Shown: one piece after another, positions 50,371-59,310 of the stretch
Numbering within the stretch: the stretch's first letter is position 1
Layout: every line of letters starts with the position of its first letter
Origin: Alphaproteobacteria bacterium
GTDB lineage: Bacteria; Pseudomonadota; Alphaproteobacteria; UBA6615
Length of the DNA stretch: 64,000 nt
NCBI GenBank assembly: GCA_021774445.1
Contig: JAJFJA010000019.1
Location: 1-64,000 of the forward strand
Reading direction: 5' to 3'
Translations under genes and position numbers: made by a program
The notes under the pieces: generated by a model
Seen by the model: the letters and a program-made list of their open reading frames with translations, nothing else
Database searches by the model: none
What the model was told of the DNA's origin: nothing

Positions 50371-51909
50371 ATGGTGAGGGATTTAGATATTCATAGCGGA
50401 TCAGCAAAGCAAGCCCGACAAATCTTGGGGCCAGCGAGGGTCATCGGGTTCGTGGTGCTGACGGTGGTTGGCACGGCGTTGTTCAGTTACACCGGGGCGG
50501 TAAAGGCGGCGCCCCCAGCCGTCGCCGGTGCCGAGGCCTTGGTACTGTCCGCCCCATCGGGTTTTGCCGATCTGGTGGACCTGGTTAGTCCGGCGGTTGT
50601 CAATATCCAGGTGACGCATTCGGCGCAGGCACAGACCTCCAGATTCGAGCGTGGGCAGCCGCGCAATCCGCCGGAGTTCTTCCGTCGCTTCAACGAAGAC
50701 CCGGACGGCGACCGATCTTCGCGGCAGCGGCGCCAACGGGCCCCACAAGCGCGCGGCGTCGGTTCCGGCTTCATCATCGATCCGGACGGTCTCATCGTCA
50801 CGAACGACCACGTGGTCGGCGAATCCGAAAGTATCACAGTTCAGTTGCAGGACGGCACGACGCTTCCGGCGACTCTGGTCGGCCGCGACCCGAAGACGGA
50901 CTTGGCACTGATCAAGGTCGATAACGGCGGGCCGCTACCCGTTGTCGCCTTCGGCGATTCGGACGCCGCGCGGGTCGGCGATTGGGTCGTTGCCATCGGT
51001 ACGCCCTTCGGCCTCGACCAAACCGTCACCGTCGGCATCATCTCGGCGCGCAGCCGCGATATCGGCGCCGGGCCGTTCGATGATTTCCTACAGATCGATG
51101 CGCCGATCAATCGTGGCAATTCGGGTGGCCCGACGTTCAATCTGGCCGGTGAGGTGATTGGCGTGAACTCGGCAATCTTCTCGCCCACGGGCGGCAGCGT
51201 CGGCATCGGCTTCGCTATCCCGGCGTCAACGGCGGTCGATATTATCGACCAACTGAAGACCAACGGCGAAGTGCGGCGTGGCTGGCTTGGCGTCAACATA
51301 CAAGGCGTTACTCCCGATATCGCCAGCGGGCTTGGCTTGGATCGGCCACGCGGCGCGATCGTGGCCGATGTGGTCGGCGACGGGCCGGCTGAAATAGCCG
51401 GACTGCTGGTCGGCGACACTATTCTTGAGGTCGACGGCATAGAGGTAGACTCGGTTCGCGACCTGCCAAGGCTGATCGCCGCGATACCCGCCGGGACCCA
51501 GAGTGACCTAACGATCTGGCGCGACGGTAAAGAGCAAATCGTAACGGCACGGATCGGTAGCGTACCCGGTGACAAGGAGGTCGCGGCGCTGGTCGAGGAC
51601 GTGCCCGACGGCGCTCTGCTGGGAATGGAACTGGCCAGCCTTAACGCTACGACACGGCGGGACTATGGGGTCGAAGCCGATATCGAAGGCGTGGTCATCA
51701 CCGACGTCGCCAGCGACAGCAGAGCCCTCGAGAAAGGATTGCGGGTCGGCGACGTTATCGCCGCCGTCGGTCAACGCAAGGTTACCACGGCTGCCGAGGT
51801 CTTCGACTTGATTGAAAAAGCCGAAGCAGCCGACCAGGAAGCGGTATTGCTGCTGGTCGTGAGAAACGTCACGCAACGGTTTGTTGCCCTTCCCCTCCGC
51901 GACGCGTAG
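50371..51909 (+). CDS. degP: Do/HtrA-family periplasmic serine protease
   Basis: This 512-residue protein has an N-terminal signal/anchor (VIGFVVLTVVGTALFSYTG) and a trypsin-like domain with the triad His in VTNDHVVG, Asp in KTDLALIKV and Ser in RGNSGGPTF. Two PDZ domains follow (from RGWLGVNIQGV and from about residue 400). It degrades or refolds damaged envelope proteins. GGGAGCTCGATC sets the start at 50371. A two-component pair lies just downstream, as in many alphaproteobacterial stress loci, but a terminator separates them. Confidence 0.93.
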   Translation: MVRDLDIHSGSAKQARQILGPARVIGFVVLTVVGTALFSYTGAVKAAPPAVAGAEALVLSAPSGFADLVDLVSPAVVNIQVTHSAQAQTSRFERGQPRNPPEFFRRFNEDPDGDRSSRQRRQRAPQARGVGSGFIIDPDGLIVTNDHVVGESESITVQLQDGTTLPATLVGRDPKTDLALIKVDNGGPLPVVAFGDSDAARVGDWVVAIGTPFGLDQTVTVGIISARSRDIGAGPFDDFLQIDAPINRGNSGGPTFNLAGEVIGVNSAIFSPTGGSVGIGFAIPASTAVDIIDQLKTNGEVRRGWLGVNIQGVTPDIASGLGLDRPRGAIVADVVGDGPAEIAGLLVGDTILEVDGIEVDSVRDLPRLIAAIPAGTQSDLTIWRDGKEQIVTARIGSVPGDKEVAALVEDVPDGALLGMELASLNATTRRDYGVEADIEGVVITDVASDSRALEKGLRVGDVIAAVGQRKVTTAAEVFDLIEKAEAADQEAVLLLVVRNVTQRFVALPLRDA

Positions 51910-51915
51910 CCCCCT

Positions 51916-51930
51916 CCCCCCCGGGGGGGG
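51916..51930. repeat. C7G8 homopolymer palindrome after degP
   Basis: Seven C followed by eight G form a perfect GC palindrome 7 nt after the degP stop. It may add to termination, and on either strand gives a long G-run. Homopolymer length here is prone to slippage and to sequencing error, but lies outside coding sequence. Confidence 0.6.
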
Positions 51931-51945
51931 TGTCGCGGCTCCCTG

Positions 51946-51990
51946 AGGCCGGTGCCTTACCTCTCCCAGGCACCGGCCTTTCCTTTGTTT
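51946..51990 (+). terminator. Rho-independent terminator after degP
   Basis: AGGCCGGTGCCT (51946-51957) pairs perfectly with AGGCACCGGCCT (51968-51979) around a 10-nt loop. It is followed by TTCCTTTGTTT. This is a strong intrinsic terminator that separates degP from the response-regulator gene. Confidence 0.88.
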
Positions 51991-52064
51991 GGACGGATCC
52001 GAGCGGACAGGTGCCATGGGACCCAACTTTCGCTAAAGTCCCTCTCCTATCACAGGTCTGAGAC

Positions 52065-52742
52065 ATGCGCGTTTTGGTGATTGAAGACGACCGCAGGGCC
52101 GCGGAATACATGCAGAAGGGCTTGCAGGAGTCCGGGCATCTGGCCGAGCTTGCCGGCGATGGCATCGAGGGCTTGGCAATGGCGCAGAGCGGCAATTTCG
52201 ACGTGCTTATCGTCGACCGCATGTTGCCGCGGCTGGACGGTCTCACTCTGGTTTCCGAACTGCGCGCGGCCGGTGGGGAAACGCCGGTGCTGTTTCTGAG
52301 CGCGCTGGGTCAGGTGGACGATCGGGTAAAAGGTCTAAAGGCGGGTGGCGACGACTACCTGGCCAAGCCATACGCCTTCACAGAGCTATTGGCCCGGATC
52401 GAAGCCTTGGTTCGGCGGCGAAGCCCGCAGCAAGTGGAGACAGAGCTGCAGGTGGCGGACCTGACAATGGATCTGCTGCAACATCGAGTGGAGCGTGGCG
52501 GCAAGCGCGTCATACTGCAACCACGCGAGTTTCGACTGCTGGAATACTTGATGAAAAACGCGGGCCGCGTGGTGACCCGAACCATGCTGCTAGAGAAGGT
52601 TTGGGAGTATCACTTCGATCCCCAAACCAATGTCATCGATGTGCATATCAGCCGGTTGCGCGGAAAAATCGACAAGGGCTTCGCGAAACCACTGCTGCAC
52701 ACCGTGCGTGGCGCGGGGTATTGCCTTCGTGCGCCTGAATAA
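52065..52742 (+). CDS. OmpR-family response regulator
   Basis: This 225-residue regulator has a receiver domain with VIEDDRRAA, the phospho-acceptor in LIVDRMLPRLDG near residue 51 and the Lys in YLAKPYAF near 101. The C-terminal winged helix has QPREFRLLEYLMKNAGRVVTR and VIDVHISRLRGKID. It binds DNA when phosphorylated by the sensor kinase encoded immediately downstream. Its position after degP suggests an envelope-stress or metal-stress role (Cpx- or Cus-like). Confidence 0.92.
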   Translation: MRVLVIEDDRRAAEYMQKGLQESGHLAELAGDGIEGLAMAQSGNFDVLIVDRMLPRLDGLTLVSELRAAGGETPVLFLSALGQVDDRVKGLKAGGDDYLAKPYAFTELLARIEALVRRRSPQQVETELQVADLTMDLLQHRVERGGKRVILQPREFRLLEYLMKNAGRVVTRTMLLEKVWEYHFDPQTNVIDVHISRLRGKIDKGFAKPLLHTVRGAGYCLRAPE

Positions 52743-54096
52743 GATCCTGCGCACCACCGCTTTTCGAATGGCGCTGGGCTATCTGGCGCTGTTCGGGCTT
52801 TCCAGCCTGGCGCTAATGGCCTTTTTGTTCTGGACGACAAACGGCCTTATCGCCCGGCAAACAGACGACACCATTCGCGCGGAAATCACCGGGCTGGCGG
52901 AGCAATACCGGCGAAGCGGCACGACCGGGCTGCGCAACATCGTTGCCGAACGAAGCCAAAACCAACGTAGCAGCGTGTATTTGCTGACCACGCCGACTGG
53001 ACGTTTGCTGGCCGGTAACTTGGATAGCTGGCCGGCGGTGCAGACACAGCCGGACGGCTGGGTGGACTTTACTTTCGAACGCCCGGTCGGTGCGACAACC
53101 GAGACACATAGGGCTCGCGGACGACATTTTTCGCTGCGAGGGGATTTTCAGTTGTTGGTCGGGCGCGACGTGCAGGAGCGCGTCGAGATCGGGGCCCGGG
53201 TGCGTCAGTCGTTAATCTGGGCACTGGCGCTGACGGTGGTGCTCGGCCTGATCGGCGGACTTCTGATGAGCCGAAATATGCTGAGCCGCATCGATGCGAT
53301 AAACCGGACCAGCCGGGATATCATGGCCGGGGATTTGAGCCGACGGGTCCCAGTTGCGGGCACCGGCGATGAGTTGGATCGATTGGCCAGTCAACTCAAC
53401 CAAATGCTGGCGCAGATCGAACGGCTGATGACCGCAATGCGGCAGGTCACCGACAATGTGGCTCATGACCTGCGCAGCCCGCTGACCCGGATGCGCAGCC
53501 GCATGGAAGTTGCCCTGATGGAGGGGCCAGGCGTGGCCGACTATCGGGACGTGCTCAGCGCGTCTATCGAGGACAGCGACCGTCTGCTCAAAACCTTCAA
53601 CGAGTTGCTGAAAATTGCCCGGGCGGAAAGCGGCAGTGAAGCCGCCGATATGAAGGAGCTGGATCTCAGCGCCTTGGTGCAAGGCGTTGGGGAACTCTAT
53701 GAGCCCGTGGCCGAAGAAAAGGGTCTGACGCTACACTTCGATATCGCGGGTGGCGTGACGAGCCGGGGGATTGAGCCGTTGCTGTCGCAGGCGGTCGCCA
53801 ACCTGTTGGACAACGCCATCAAATACGCCGATGCCGGCGGCAATGCGACCGTCCGCTTGACGGCTGAAGAAAACGGTCCCGTGCTGATGGTGGCCGATAC
53901 CGGACCGGGCATCCCGGCCGCGGAGCGCGAACGTGTGCTCGAACGGTTCGTGCGATTGGATGCAAGCCGGTCAGAGGCCGGCAGCGGCTTGGGGCTCAGC
54001 CTGGTCGACGCGGTTGCCCGACTGCATGGCGCCGAGTTGGTCTTGGAAGACAATAACCCCGGCCTCCGGGTGCTGATTAGCTTCGCGGCGCCATAG
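52729..54096 (+). CDS. Sensor histidine kinase with HAMP domain
   Basis: The protein is about 455 residues with a first membrane helix (about 14-36), a periplasmic sensor of about 125 residues and a second helix near 165-185. Then come HAMP, HisKA with VTDNVAHDLRSPLTRMRSR, and HATPase_c with NLLDNAIKYA, DTGPGIP and SGLGLSLV. I chose the GTG at 52729, which overlaps the regulator stop by 14 nt and places the first helix properly; an ATG at 52768 is an alternative. Cognate partner of the preceding regulator. Confidence 0.88.
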   Translation: MRLNKILRTTAFRMALGYLALFGLSSLALMAFLFWTTNGLIARQTDDTIRAEITGLAEQYRRSGTTGLRNIVAERSQNQRSSVYLLTTPTGRLLAGNLDSWPAVQTQPDGWVDFTFERPVGATTETHRARGRHFSLRGDFQLLVGRDVQERVEIGARVRQSLIWALALTVVLGLIGGLLMSRNMLSRIDAINRTSRDIMAGDLSRRVPVAGTGDELDRLASQLNQMLAQIERLMTAMRQVTDNVAHDLRSPLTRMRSRMEVALMEGPGVADYRDVLSASIEDSDRLLKTFNELLKIARAESGSEAADMKELDLSALVQGVGELYEPVAEEKGLTLHFDIAGGVTSRGIEPLLSQAVANLLDNAIKYADAGGNATVRLTAEENGPVLMVADTGPGIPAAERERVLERFVRLDASRSEAGSGLGLSLVDAVARLHGAELVLEDNNPGLRVLISFAAP

Positions 54097-54157
54097 GCCC
54101 ATTCTCACCAAACCCGCATAATCACGGCGACACTGCACTTAGGCGGTACCAACAAAG

Positions 54158-54184
54158 TATTGGGTCGTCGTTTCTCACCCAATA
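54158..54184. promoter_or_regulatory. Inverted repeat upstream of the cyclase gene
   Basis: TATTGGGT (54158-54165) and ACCCAATA (54177-54184) are perfect 8-bp arms around 11 nt, 55 nt before the cyclase ATG. It may be an operator or a leader hairpin. It is followed by no U-run, so it is not a classical terminator for the kinase gene. Confidence 0.4.
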
Positions 54185-54238
54185 TTCAGGCGTGATTCGA
54201 TCCGGACGCTCCGCTAATCTCGCATTTGGGGAGAACGA

Positions 54239-55987
54239 ATGATGGAACGGCGCCTCGCAGCAATACTTGCAGCCGATGCGGTGGGCTACTCGCGCCTTAT
54301 GGAGGCGGATGAAGACGGTACGCTCGCGACGCTGCAAGGGTTCCGAAGGTTCATCGACGAGTGCATTGTCGCGCATGGCGGCCGCGTGTTCGGCAGCGCC
54401 GGCGATAGTGTGATCGCTGAGTTTTCCAGCCCGGTCGAAGCGGTGCGCTGTGCGGTCGAGTTCCAACGCGAACTCGAGACACGAAACGCCGAATTGCCGG
54501 ATAACCTTCGCATGCGTTTTCGCGCCGGCATCAACCTCGGCGACATCGTGGCGGAAGACGGAAACCTACACGGCGATGCGGTGAACGTCGCGGCCCGGCT
54601 GGAACCGCTAGCCGAGCCTGGCGGCCTCTGCGTATCCGGCACGGTCCATGACCATTTGGTGGGTAAGCTCGCCATTACTTTCCATGACCTTGGTGAGCGG
54701 AAGCTCAAGAACCTCACAAGACCCGTGTCCGTTTGGGGTTGGACGACGGATGGTAGAGCGCCGCCGGCGCGCACCAAGCCAAGTCATTCGGGCAAGCCGA
54801 CGATTGCCGTGCTGCCGTTCAACAATATGTCCGGCGATCCGGAACAGGAATACTTCTCCGATGGTATTACGGAGGACGTTATTACCGCGCTGTCCAAACA
54901 CCGCTGGCTTGGGGTCGTCGCCCGCAATACGACCTTTGCCTACAGGGAACAGTCCGTGGATGTCCGCCGGCTCGCGGACGAACTGAGTGCGGACTACGTT
55001 GTCGAGGGCAGTGTGCGCCGCGCGGGTGACCGAATAAGAGTGACCGCGCAGTTGATCGACGCCAAGACCGGCAATCATTTGTGGGCAGAGCGGTATGATC
55101 GCAAGCTCGAGGATATTTTCGACGTTCAGGATGAAATTACCGCAACGATCGCGGCGCGGGTGGAGCCAGAAGTCGGTGCGGCGGAGCGGGAGCGCGTTGC
55201 GCGTGGCCCACGCACGGACCTCCGAGCTTGGGACCAATACCATTTGGGCGTCGCGCATTTCTACAAGTTCACAGCCGAGGACAACCTCGAGGCGCAACGC
55301 CTGCTGCAAGCCAGTCGGGAATTGGATCCGAGTTTTGGCGATGCGCATGCCTGGTGGGCCTATGCCGTCACCCTTGGTATGGTTTACTGGGACACCGAAC
55401 CCGACGAAGGGCTCTTGGATGAGGCCCTGTCGGCCGCCAAAAGAGCACTCGAGCTGGATGATCAGAATGCGGTTTTCTATGCCCTGAAAGCACGCGTTCA
55501 ATTGGCGAGGCGCGAATACACCAGCGCCTTGGCCGAGAACGAAATGGCCGTCAAGTTGAACCCGACGTTCGCGACCGCCTACTGCGGCTTGGGCGACTCT
55601 TTGTGCTACGAAGGCCGGTACGATGAAGCCATCGAGAGGTTCGAGAAAGCGGTCGAGCTTAGCCCCAGTCATCCACAGAGATGGGCGTTTTTGACCTATG
55701 GCGCCTTGGCCCTAATCTTCAAAAAAGACTTTGAAACCGCGCTGACCTGGACGGCAAAAGCCATCGAAATCCCCAATTGCCAATACTGGACCACGGCACA
55801 CAGGGCGGTCGCGTTCGCCCATCTCGACCGGTTGGACGAGGCGCGCCAGACAGCGGTGGCGCTTTTGGCCGAAAAACCGGGCTTCAACTGCGCGTTTGCC
55901 AAGCGGAAGTTGTTCTACCTCAAGCGGCCGGAGCAACTGAAAATGTATATGGATGGCTTGCTCACAGCCGGCGTGCCGGAAAAATGA
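54239..55987 (+). CDS. Class III adenylate/guanylate cyclase with TolB-like and TPR domains
   Basis: This 582-residue protein has an N-terminal cyclase domain (1-175) with metal Asp residues in AADAVGYSRLMEADEDGT and GSAGDSVIAEF and the NVAARLEPLAEPGGLCVS motif. A TolB/FlgO-like domain (IAVLPFNNMSGDPEQEYFSDGI, about 190-310) and C-terminal tetratricopeptide repeats (about 340-560) follow. The architecture is common in rhizobia and relatives and is soluble here. It makes a cyclic nucleotide in response to signals probably read by the TPR part. GGGGAG precedes the ATG. Confidence 0.9.
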   Translation: MMERRLAAILAADAVGYSRLMEADEDGTLATLQGFRRFIDECIVAHGGRVFGSAGDSVIAEFSSPVEAVRCAVEFQRELETRNAELPDNLRMRFRAGINLGDIVAEDGNLHGDAVNVAARLEPLAEPGGLCVSGTVHDHLVGKLAITFHDLGERKLKNLTRPVSVWGWTTDGRAPPARTKPSHSGKPTIAVLPFNNMSGDPEQEYFSDGITEDVITALSKHRWLGVVARNTTFAYREQSVDVRRLADELSADYVVEGSVRRAGDRIRVTAQLIDAKTGNHLWAERYDRKLEDIFDVQDEITATIAARVEPEVGAAERERVARGPRTDLRAWDQYHLGVAHFYKFTAEDNLEAQRLLQASRELDPSFGDAHAWWAYAVTLGMVYWDTEPDEGLLDEALSAAKRALELDDQNAVFYALKARVQLARREYTSALAENEMAVKLNPTFATAYCGLGDSLCYEGRYDEAIERFEKAVELSPSHPQRWAFLTYGALALIFKKDFETALTWTAKAIEIPNCQYWTTAHRAVAFAHLDRLDEARQTAVALLAEKPGFNCAFAKRKLFYLKRPEQLKMYMDGLLTAGVPEK

Positions 55988-56055
55988 GCGGGACCGGGCG
56001 CATGTCATGGGTCGGCCGCGCCGCCAAAGCTTCGCGTTAGACGGTCGGGGACGGT

Positions 56056-56853
56056 ATGGCGGCATTCTCGAATCCGGTCGCCTACGAGCGTTGGATGGGA
56101 CGGTGGAGCCGGCGTCTGGCGCCAGCTCTGGTGGCGTTTGCGGACCCGCCAAACGGGGCGCGGCTACTCGACGTTGGCAGTGGTACCGGCGCGCTGTCCT
56201 TGGCCCTCGTCGAGTGTGTGGCGGATGCCATGGTAATTGGCATTGAGCCGGCGGAGGCATATGTCTCCCATAGTCGAGCGCAAATCGCCAACAGCCGACT
56301 GCGCTTTCAAGTCGGCGACGCGTTGGACATCTCCTTCGACGACGACAGCTTCGACTCGACGATTTCCTTGCTTATCTTGCAGGAACTTCCAGACGCCCCT
56401 CTGGCGTTGAAGGAGATGCGCCGAGTGACGCGACCGGGCGGGACCGTGGCCGCAAGCCAGTGGGACTTCGCCCATGGTCTGCCGATGTTGGGCCTATTTT
56501 GGGATACGGTCTTGGAAGTGGCGCCGAGCGAGATTGCATATCGGGTGGCTAACAACACCCTGCAGGTGGATCATCCAGACGACGTTGCCTTGCAAAAGCT
56601 CTGGCATGATACAGGTTTGGTGGAGGTTGAGACCGCAAGACATACCGTCGATATGACCTTTAGTTCCTTTGAAGATTATTGGACGCCGTTTTTGGGTAAT
56701 GTTACGCCGACTTCATCGTATGTCGGGACTTTGGCGGCCGATAAAGCGGCGGAGATCAAGCGCCTACTGCAGCAGAAAACAGTCGGCGATGAACCGGATC
56801 AGCCGTTTATTTTGCAGGCTGATGCGTGGGCCGTCCGCGGCACGGTGCCCTAG
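56056..56853 (+). CDS. Class I SAM-dependent methyltransferase
   Basis: This 265-residue methyltransferase begins FSNPVAYERWMGRWSRRLAPAL and has motif I LLDVGSGTGALSLAL near 37-51. The acidic end of strand 2 is GIEPAEAYVS, motif II is VGDALDISF, and motif IV/post is TRPGGTVAASQWDF. It resembles small-molecule methyltransferases of the Methyltransf_11 type. The substrate is unknown. It lies 68 nt after the cyclase gene; its stop codon directly abuts the stop of the convergent creatininase-family gene. Confidence 0.85.
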   Translation: MAAFSNPVAYERWMGRWSRRLAPALVAFADPPNGARLLDVGSGTGALSLALVECVADAMVIGIEPAEAYVSHSRAQIANSRLRFQVGDALDISFDDDSFDSTISLLILQELPDAPLALKEMRRVTRPGGTVAASQWDFAHGLPMLGLFWDTVLEVAPSEIAYRVANNTLQVDHPDDVALQKLWHDTGLVEVETARHTVDMTFSSFEDYWTPFLGNVTPTSSYVGTLAADKAAEIKRLLQQKTVGDEPDQPFILQADAWAVRGTVP

Positions 56854-57591
56854 TCAGGACATGTCGAGGAAGTCGGCATAGTCGCCGGCCACCGCCTGCT
56901 CGGCGGCGGCGACGAGCGCCCGGCCGTGCTCGGGCGTTGCGAGCGCGGAATGGGAGCCGACGCGGCCGTCGGGAAACTGGCGACGATGCTGATCCGGGGG
57001 GCCATGGCGGTCGCCCGCGTGTTCCTTGATGAATGCCGGCGAGAGCTTCTCAGGGGGTGCTGTGGCAGGGCCGGGGGCGATAACGCGGGTTATCGCTTGG
57101 GTTATGGATACCTCGGACGGTGTGCCGTGCATGCCCTCCCAATCACCGTAATAGGCCTGCCGCAGCGCATTGACCGTCTGAAAATCCCACCAGCTTCGGA
57201 TTCGAACGTTTGCCCGCGCGAAATTTTCGGCCACGCGTTGCAACGGCGCGAGATTGGCACCGTGTCCGTTGAGGAAATAGATATGGTCGAGGCCGTGCGA
57301 GAGGAGAGCCGCTAAGATCTCGGAGACCAAAGTCTCGAACACCGGTTCGGAGACCGAGATCGTGCCGGGAAAAGCCATGTTGAAGGCGGCCGGCGTGTAG
57401 GCCAAGGTCGGTGCGACGTAGGCTTCAGCCCGTGCCGCGGCGCCTTCCGCTATTTTCTCGGCGCACAGCGCGTCCGTGCCGATAAGCCCCATGGGGCCGT
57501 GTTGCTCGGTTGACCCGGTCGGAATGATGATCCCGCGCGACCGCTCGAGATAGGTCTCGACCTCTTGCCATGTGGCCTGATCGAGCCTCAT
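56854..57591 (-). CDS. Creatininase-family amidohydrolase
   Basis: This 245-residue protein has the metal-site motifs of the creatininase fold: PTGSTEQHGPMGLIGTD (Glu, His, Asp) near 25-41, FLNGHGAN near 107 and MHGTPSEVS (Glu) near 155. Family members cleave cyclic amides or trim peptides (MftE). It lies downstream of a binding-protein gene on the same strand, past a terminator hairpin. It is probably linked to the transport and catabolic cluster to the right, which suggests an amide-containing substrate. That last point is inference. Confidence 0.82.
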   Translation of the reverse strand: MRLDQATWQEVETYLERSRGIIIPTGSTEQHGPMGLIGTDALCAEKIAEGAAARAEAYVAPTLAYTPAAFNMAFPGTISVSEPVFETLVSEILAALLSHGLDHIYFLNGHGANLAPLQRVAENFARANVRIRSWWDFQTVNALRQAYYGDWEGMHGTPSEVSITQAITRVIAPGPATAPPEKLSPAFIKEHAGDRHGPPDQHRRQFPDGRVGSHSALATPEHGRALVAAAEQAVAGDYADFLDMS

Positions 57592-57614
57592 GTCGTCGCT
57601 CGCCGAGGCGAGAG

Positions 57615-57640
57615 AAAAGGGGCACCGCGGTGCCCCTTTT
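57615..57640. terminator. Palindromic terminator between the binding-protein and creatininase genes
   Basis: AAAAGGGGCACC-GC-GGTGCCCCTTTT is a perfect 12-bp stem with an A-run before and a T-run after. It can act in either direction. On the minus strand it begins 4 nt after the binding-protein stop and 24 nt before the creatininase ATG, so it may attenuate downstream expression. Confidence 0.85.
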
Positions 57641-57643
57641 CCG

Positions 57644-58420
57644 TCAGTTCAAGAGCCGCCACTTCTTGCCGAGTGTATCGAAGAGACCGCTTTCCTCTTT
57701 AAGCGCAATCCAGGTGTTCACGTAGTTGATCCAAACCTGGTCGTCTTGCGGCATCAGCATGGCGATCGGGGTCGGCGCCTTGGGTGCGGGCACCGGAACG
57801 ATCATCATCTGGGGATACTGCTCCACCAGCTTATTGGCTTCGACATTCGACGTGATGTGAGCGTCGGCGCGGCCGGACAAGACTTCCTGGAAGTCACGTG
57901 CCGGGGCTTCGACAATTTTATGTTTGGCGTTCGGGAAGAATTGCTTGACCTGCTTTTCCTGGGTCGTGCCGAGCGTCGCCGCGACGGTCACATCGCCGTT
58001 GTCGAGGTCTCCCCAATCCTTGAACTTGGCCTCATTCTTGGCCAGGATCAGCGGCACCGTCGCCAACGAGAAGTAGCTCCTCGAATAGCCTGCGGCCTTG
58101 GCGCGTGCCGGAGAAATCGAAGCCGAACCGGTGATGTGATACTTACCCGACGTCACGCCGCTGACCAGAGTCTTCCAGTCCGTCGGTACAAACTTCAGCT
58201 CAACGCCGAGATCATTGGCCAGCTCGGTCATGACGTCGATATCGTAACCGGTATAACTGTTGTTGGCCGGATCCTTCATGGTCATGGGATTCCAGTCGCC
58301 GGTGGTTCCGACCTTCAGCACGCCCGCGTTGAGAATGTCCTGCAACGCCGACTGCGCCTGTGCTTGCGCCGCCATGCCCACAATAAGAAGTGCGGCGGAA
58401 ATTAGCCTTAATGCCCTCAT
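57644..58420 (-). CDS. Polar-amino-acid-type ABC binding protein
   Basis: This protein of about 258 residues has a signal peptide (LRLISAALLIVGMAAQAQA), then LQDILNAGVLKVGTTGDWNPMT, YTGYDIDVMTELANDLG and TSGKYHITGSASISPARAKAAGYSRSY. This is the SBP_bac_3 pattern, close to cyclohexadienyl-dehydratase-like members. GGGGAGGGATTA sets the start at 58420. It is divergent from the ABC ATPase and permease genes, which with it make a complete importer. Confidence 0.9.
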   Translation of the reverse strand: MRALRLISAALLIVGMAAQAQAQSALQDILNAGVLKVGTTGDWNPMTMKDPANNSYTGYDIDVMTELANDLGVELKFVPTDWKTLVSGVTSGKYHITGSASISPARAKAAGYSRSYFSLATVPLILAKNEAKFKDWGDLDNGDVTVAATLGTTQEKQVKQFFPNAKHKIVEAPARDFQEVLSGRADAHITSNVEANKLVEQYPQMMIVPVPAPKAPTPIAMLMPQDDQVWINYVNTWIALKEESGLFDTLGKKWRLLN

Positions 58421-58449
58421 TAATCCCTCCCCTATTGGCTCAGCCGATA

Positions 58450-58480
58450 CCATTGCATGGAACCTATCGGATTGCAAAAA
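58450..58480. promoter_or_regulatory. Candidate operator motifs in the binding-protein/ATPase gap
   Basis: CCAT-TGC-ATGG (58450-58460) is a dyad, and TTGCAAAAA follows at 58472. Both share the TTGCA core with the palindrome upstream of the oxygenase gene (60668-60682). The XRE-cupin protein of the cluster is a candidate ligand for these sites. The match is short and not decisive. Confidence 0.3.
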
Positions 58481-58546
58481 GATGAATTTGTTGCGTGAGA
58501 CTAAACGTCGTGTTCAAGTTGGCGTGGGAAAGCGTGGGGAGACGCT

Positions 58547-59299
58547 ATGGTGGCGAGTGAGACACGACCGATCATCCAGATCGATCAGGTTTCGAAGTAT
58601 TTTGGCGACTTTCAGGCGCTGAAAGACGTGTCTCTGGAGGTCGCTCTGGGCGAGCGCGTGGTGATCTGTGGGCCGTCCGGATCCGGCAAATCGACGCTGA
58701 TACGCTGCATCAACCAACTGGAAAAGCATGAGTCCGGCACAATCGTCGTCGATGATGTGGAACTGGACGATAGCAAGCAAAGCCTGAATTCGATCCGCGC
58801 CAAAGTCGGCATGGTTTTTCAGCAGTTTAATCTGTTCCCCCATCTGACGGTGATCGAGAACCTGACCCTCGGGCCGATCAGGGCACGCAAGATGTCGAAG
58901 ACCGAGGCTGGGGAGATCGCCATGCGGTATTTGGAACGCGTGAAGATTCCCGAGCAGGCCAGCAAATATCCACGGCAGCTCTCCGGCGGCCAGCAGCAAC
59001 GGGTCGCCATCGCGCGCTCGTTGTGCATGGAGCCGAGCATCATGCTGTTCGATGAACCGACCTCCGCCCTGGATCCGGAGATGATCAATGAAGTGCTCGA
59101 AACGATGGCCGAGCTCGCCACGAGCGGGATGACCATGATCTGCGTGACCCACGAAATGGGATTCGCCCGTCGGGTCGCCGACAAAATGGTGTTTATGGAT
59201 CACGGCGAAATCGTCGAGATGGCCCGCCCGGACCGGTTCTTCGAAGCTCCCGAAAGCGAACGCTGCCGGGAGTTCCTGGAGAAGATCCTGCAGCACTAG
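58547..59299 (+). CDS. Amino-acid ABC transporter ATP-binding protein (GlnQ/HisP-type)
   Basis: This 250-residue ATPase has Walker A GPSGSGKSTLIR near residue 39, the Q-loop MVFQQFNLFPHLTV near 86, signature LSGGQQQRVAIARSL near 145, Walker B IMLFDEPTSALDPE near 165 and the switch His in CVTHEMGFA. It is the polar-amino-acid class. GGGGAG precedes the ATG. The permease gene follows 11 nt later. Confidence 0.95.
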   Translation: MVASETRPIIQIDQVSKYFGDFQALKDVSLEVALGERVVICGPSGSGKSTLIRCINQLEKHESGTIVVDDVELDDSKQSLNSIRAKVGMVFQQFNLFPHLTVIENLTLGPIRARKMSKTEAGEIAMRYLERVKIPEQASKYPRQLSGGQQQRVAIARSLCMEPSIMLFDEPTSALDPEMINEVLETMAELATSGMTMICVTHEMGFARRVADKMVFMDHGEIVEMARPDRFFEAPESERCREFLEKILQH

Positions 59300-59310
59300 G
59301 GAGATCGAAA

